Assembly (NCBI GenBank): GCA_964609375.1
Contig: CAZSSA010000089.1
Coordinates: 1 to 9,102, forward strand
Origin: CAZDUS01 sp964609375
GTDB taxonomy: Bacteria > Verrucomicrobiota > Kiritimatiellia > CAIKKV01 > CAITUY01
DNA length: 9,102 nucleotides
Reading direction: 5' to 3'
The position numbers and the translations under genes were made by a program. A model generated the notes under the pieces. The model was not told where the DNA came from. It made no database searches and saw nothing but the letters and a program-made list of their open reading frames with translations. Position 1 is the first letter of the stretch; every line of letters starts with the position of its first letter. Below, one piece after another: positions 7,468 through 9,102 of the stretch.

Positions 7468-8463
7468 ATGCGGAAAGTGAAGTTAGGCGGGACGGGGCTC
7501 GACGTGAGCCGGATCGGATTCGGCGGACTCTTTGTGGCGTCATTCTCGGCGCAGTTCGAGGAGGCGAAGAAGGCCGTGGGGCGGGCGATGGAACTCGGCA
7601 TCAACTATTTCGACACGGCGCCGAACTATGGCAACAGCGAGGAAGTGCTGGGAAAGGCCCTCGCGGGCGTCAAGCAGCCGTTCATCCTCTCGACGAAACT
7701 GGGCGGACGTCCCCAGCCCTTCAAGCCGCGGGACAAGGCCTGCCTGCGCGCGAGCGTGGAGGAGAGCCTCCGGCTGCTCGGCCGCGATTGCATTGACATC
7801 CTGATGATCCACGAGCCGGACCGGCCCGGGCAGTATGACTGGTGGACGGACATGGTGAAGGTCGAAGGTCCCGTTCTGGAACTTCTCGATGAACTCAAGG
7901 CCGAGGGAAAGATCCGCCACACCGGCCTCGGCGGAACCACCACGACCGAGCTGGCGCACCTCTGCCGCTCCGGGAAATTCGATGTGGTGCTGACCGCCTA
8001 CAACTACAGCCTGCTCTACCGTGAGGCCGCGCTGGAAGTGATTCCCGCCGCAAAGGCCGCCGGGATGGGCATTATTGTGGGTTCCCCACTCCAGCAAGGC
8101 GCCCTCTCCCGGCGGTACGACGAACAACTCCGGTCGCCAGCCGCCTTCTGGGTATCGAAGATGCGCCGTGAGCAGTTCCAGAAATTGTATAAGTTCAGCG
8201 ACGAATGCGGGATGTCGTTGCCGGAACTCGGCATTCGCTTCGTGCTAAGCAATCCGGATGTCCACTGCGTCCTGATGGGCGCCCGGTCGGCGGCGGAAGC
8301 GGAACAGAACACGGCCGCGGCAGAGGCCGGCCCGTTGCCGGCCGACATCCTGGCCCGCCTCGCGGAGATCGCCGCGCTCGTGCCGTACCGGCCGTTCGGG
8401 GAACCGTTCGGCATCGGCTGGATTCTGGGCAGTCCGGAAAAGTACGCCGGACAGGGACAGTAA
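7468..8463 (+). CDS. Aldo/keto reductase, NAD(P)H-dependent
   Basis: This 331-residue soluble (beta/alpha)8-barrel oxidoreductase starts with the typical MRKVKLGGTGLDVSRIGFGG beta-hairpin. The AKR catalytic tetrad is complete: D49 and Y54 in FDTAPNYG, K77 in LSTKLGG and H115 in LMIHEPD. A C-terminal GARSAAEAEQN segment matches the family's nucleotide-phosphate-binding region, which leans towards NADP(H), but cofactor preference is not certain. It resembles the aldose-dehydrogenase-like branch (L-galactose or D-threo-aldose 1-dehydrogenases), though the substrate is unassigned. It ends in tandem stops (TAATAA). It follows the GH65 fusion by 65 nt from the chosen start and precedes another dehydrogenase by 77 nt, so a role in oxidising or reducing a sugar intermediate is the best inference. 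Confidence 0.9.
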   Translation: MRKVKLGGTGLDVSRIGFGGLFVASFSAQFEEAKKAVGRAMELGINYFDTAPNYGNSEEVLGKALAGVKQPFILSTKLGGRPQPFKPRDKACLRASVEESLRLLGRDCIDILMIHEPDRPGQYDWWTDMVKVEGPVLELLDELKAEGKIRHTGLGGTTTTELAHLCRSGKFDVVLTAYNYSLLYREAALEVIPAAKAAGMGIIVGSPLQQGALSRRYDEQLRSPAAFWVSKMRREQFQKLYKFSDECGMSLPELGIRFVLSNPDVHCVLMGARSAAEAEQNTAAAEAGPLPADILARLAEIAALVPYRPFGEPFGIGWILGSPEKYAGQGQ

Positions 8464-8540
8464 TAAACACCATAACCACGTGGCGTTCCGGGAACCGGAT
8501 GGCTCTCGATGGGCGCCGCGCACGAAAGGAAACACACACG
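8464..8540. other. Intergenic spacer with two short palindromes
   Basis: The 77-nt spacer contains CCACGTGG (8476-8483) and, one base later, GTTCCGGGAAC (8485-8495), a 5-bp inverted repeat around a single G. Neither makes a good RNA hairpin, so a protein-binding operator is the more sensible reading, but chance is not excluded. The spacer ends in AAAGGA (8525-8530), 10 nt before the next ATG. No clear promoter boxes are visible. Confidence 0.4.
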
Positions 8541-9102
8541 ATGAAAGCAGCGATTGTCGAAGCCCCCGGAAAGCTGGTCGTCCGGGATATTCCGGAACCA
8601 CAACACGGGCCGTATGAAGCGCGTTGCGAGTTGCTGTTTGGAGCGGTCTGCAGCGGGACGGACACGCATCTGGCGAACGGACATACCCCTTTCTGCAACT
8701 GGGTCAAGACCCCGTTCATCCTCGGCCACGAGAGCATCGGCCGCGTGGTCGAGGTCGGCGCCAAGGTACGGAACCTCAAGGCGGGCGACCTGATCACGCG
8801 GGTCGGGTGTCCGGCAGTCGGGGACGTGACGCCAGGCTGGGGCGGTTTCGCCCAAATCGGCATCGCCACCGACTGGCGGGCCATGCAGGAGGACGGCGTC
8901 GCTGGTTGGCAGGACAAGACCGTGCAGCAGATTCTCCCGCCGGATATCGATCCGGCGGTGGGCACGCTATTCATCACATGGCGCGAAACCTGCAGCTATG
9001 TCACACGCATGGGCATTCGCCCGGGCGCATCGGTGCTGATCCTGGGATCCGGCGGGAACGGGCTCGCGTTCGTCTCGCACGCACGCAACCTCGGCGCGGC
9101 AC
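8541..9102 (+). CDS. Zinc-dependent alcohol/polyol dehydrogenase (MDR family), 3' partial
   Basis: The first 187 codons are present and the gene runs off the window. The ATG at 8541 has AAAGGA 10 nt upstream and starts MKAAIVEAPGKLVVRDIPEP, the usual GroES-like beginning. C37 (in CSGTD) with H63 and E64 (GHESIG) form the catalytic zinc site; E149 or C151 in TWRETC is a plausible further ligand. GGFAQ and the Rossmann motif GSGGNG (169-174) are present. The four-Cys structural-zinc loop of classic alcohol dehydrogenases is absent (only C90 in that stretch), as in many polyol and sugar dehydrogenases. The substrate is probably a sugar, polyol or inositol-like alcohol, but this is inference from family and neighbours. 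It is probably co-transcribed with the aldo/keto reductase. Confidence 0.9.
   Translation, partial: MKAAIVEAPGKLVVRDIPEPQHGPYEARCELLFGAVCSGTDTHLANGHTPFCNWVKTPFILGHESIGRVVEVGAKVRNLKAGDLITRVGCPAVGDVTPGWGGFAQIGIATDWRAMQEDGVAGWQDKTVQQILPPDIDPAVGTLFITWRETCSYVTRMGIRPGASVLILGSGGNGLAFVSHARNLGAA

Overview
The window is high-GC DNA (about two thirds G+C by eye) with all four genes on the + strand and packed tightly, so it looks like part of one transcription unit. The protein style points to the PVC superphylum, most likely Kiritimatiellota/Verrucomicrobiota. The main clue is the large mosaic surface protein with BACON-like, Fn3-like and LamG-like modules, which ends in a DxDxDG-containing 'WQEF.AGTDPTNP' segment and a 'VPGRRY...STNL...FYR' C-terminal domain. 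This taxonomic call rests on family knowledge, not on a marker gene.

Region 1 (1-4496) is the 3' part of a very large gene for a predicted secreted subtilisin-family (S8) protease. Its order is: BACON-like repeat, half of an Ig-like domain, protease prodomain plus S8 catalytic domain, second half of that Ig-like domain, two more BACON-like repeats, half of an Fn3 domain, a GATase1/ThuA-like domain, second half of the Fn3 domain, a 100-N assembly gap, a LamG-like sandwich, a DxDxDG calcium-type loop and a Verrucomicrobia-style C-terminal domain. Two alpha/beta domains thus appear to be threaded into loops of beta-sandwich domains.

Region 2 (4493-7402) starts inside the protease stop codon (ATGA overlap). 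It encodes a cytoplasmic fusion of a GH65 inverting disaccharide phosphorylase and a beta-phosphoglucomutase: two consecutive steps, alpha-glucobiose + Pi to beta-glucose-1-phosphate, then to glucose-6-phosphate, in one chain.

Region 3 (7468-8463 and 8541 to the window end) encodes an aldo/keto reductase and the N-terminal half of a zinc-dependent MDR-family dehydrogenase. Their Shine-Dalgarno leaders are nearly identical. Together with the GH65 fusion they suggest a carbohydrate-utilisation operon in which two oxidoreductases interconvert sugar or polyol intermediates; the actual sugar cannot be read from the sequence. The 65-nt spacer before the reductase holds a perfect 9-bp GC hairpin, and the 77-nt spacer before the dehydrogenase holds two short palindromes. 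I found no RNA genes, CRISPR arrays, insertion sequences or credible minus-strand genes.
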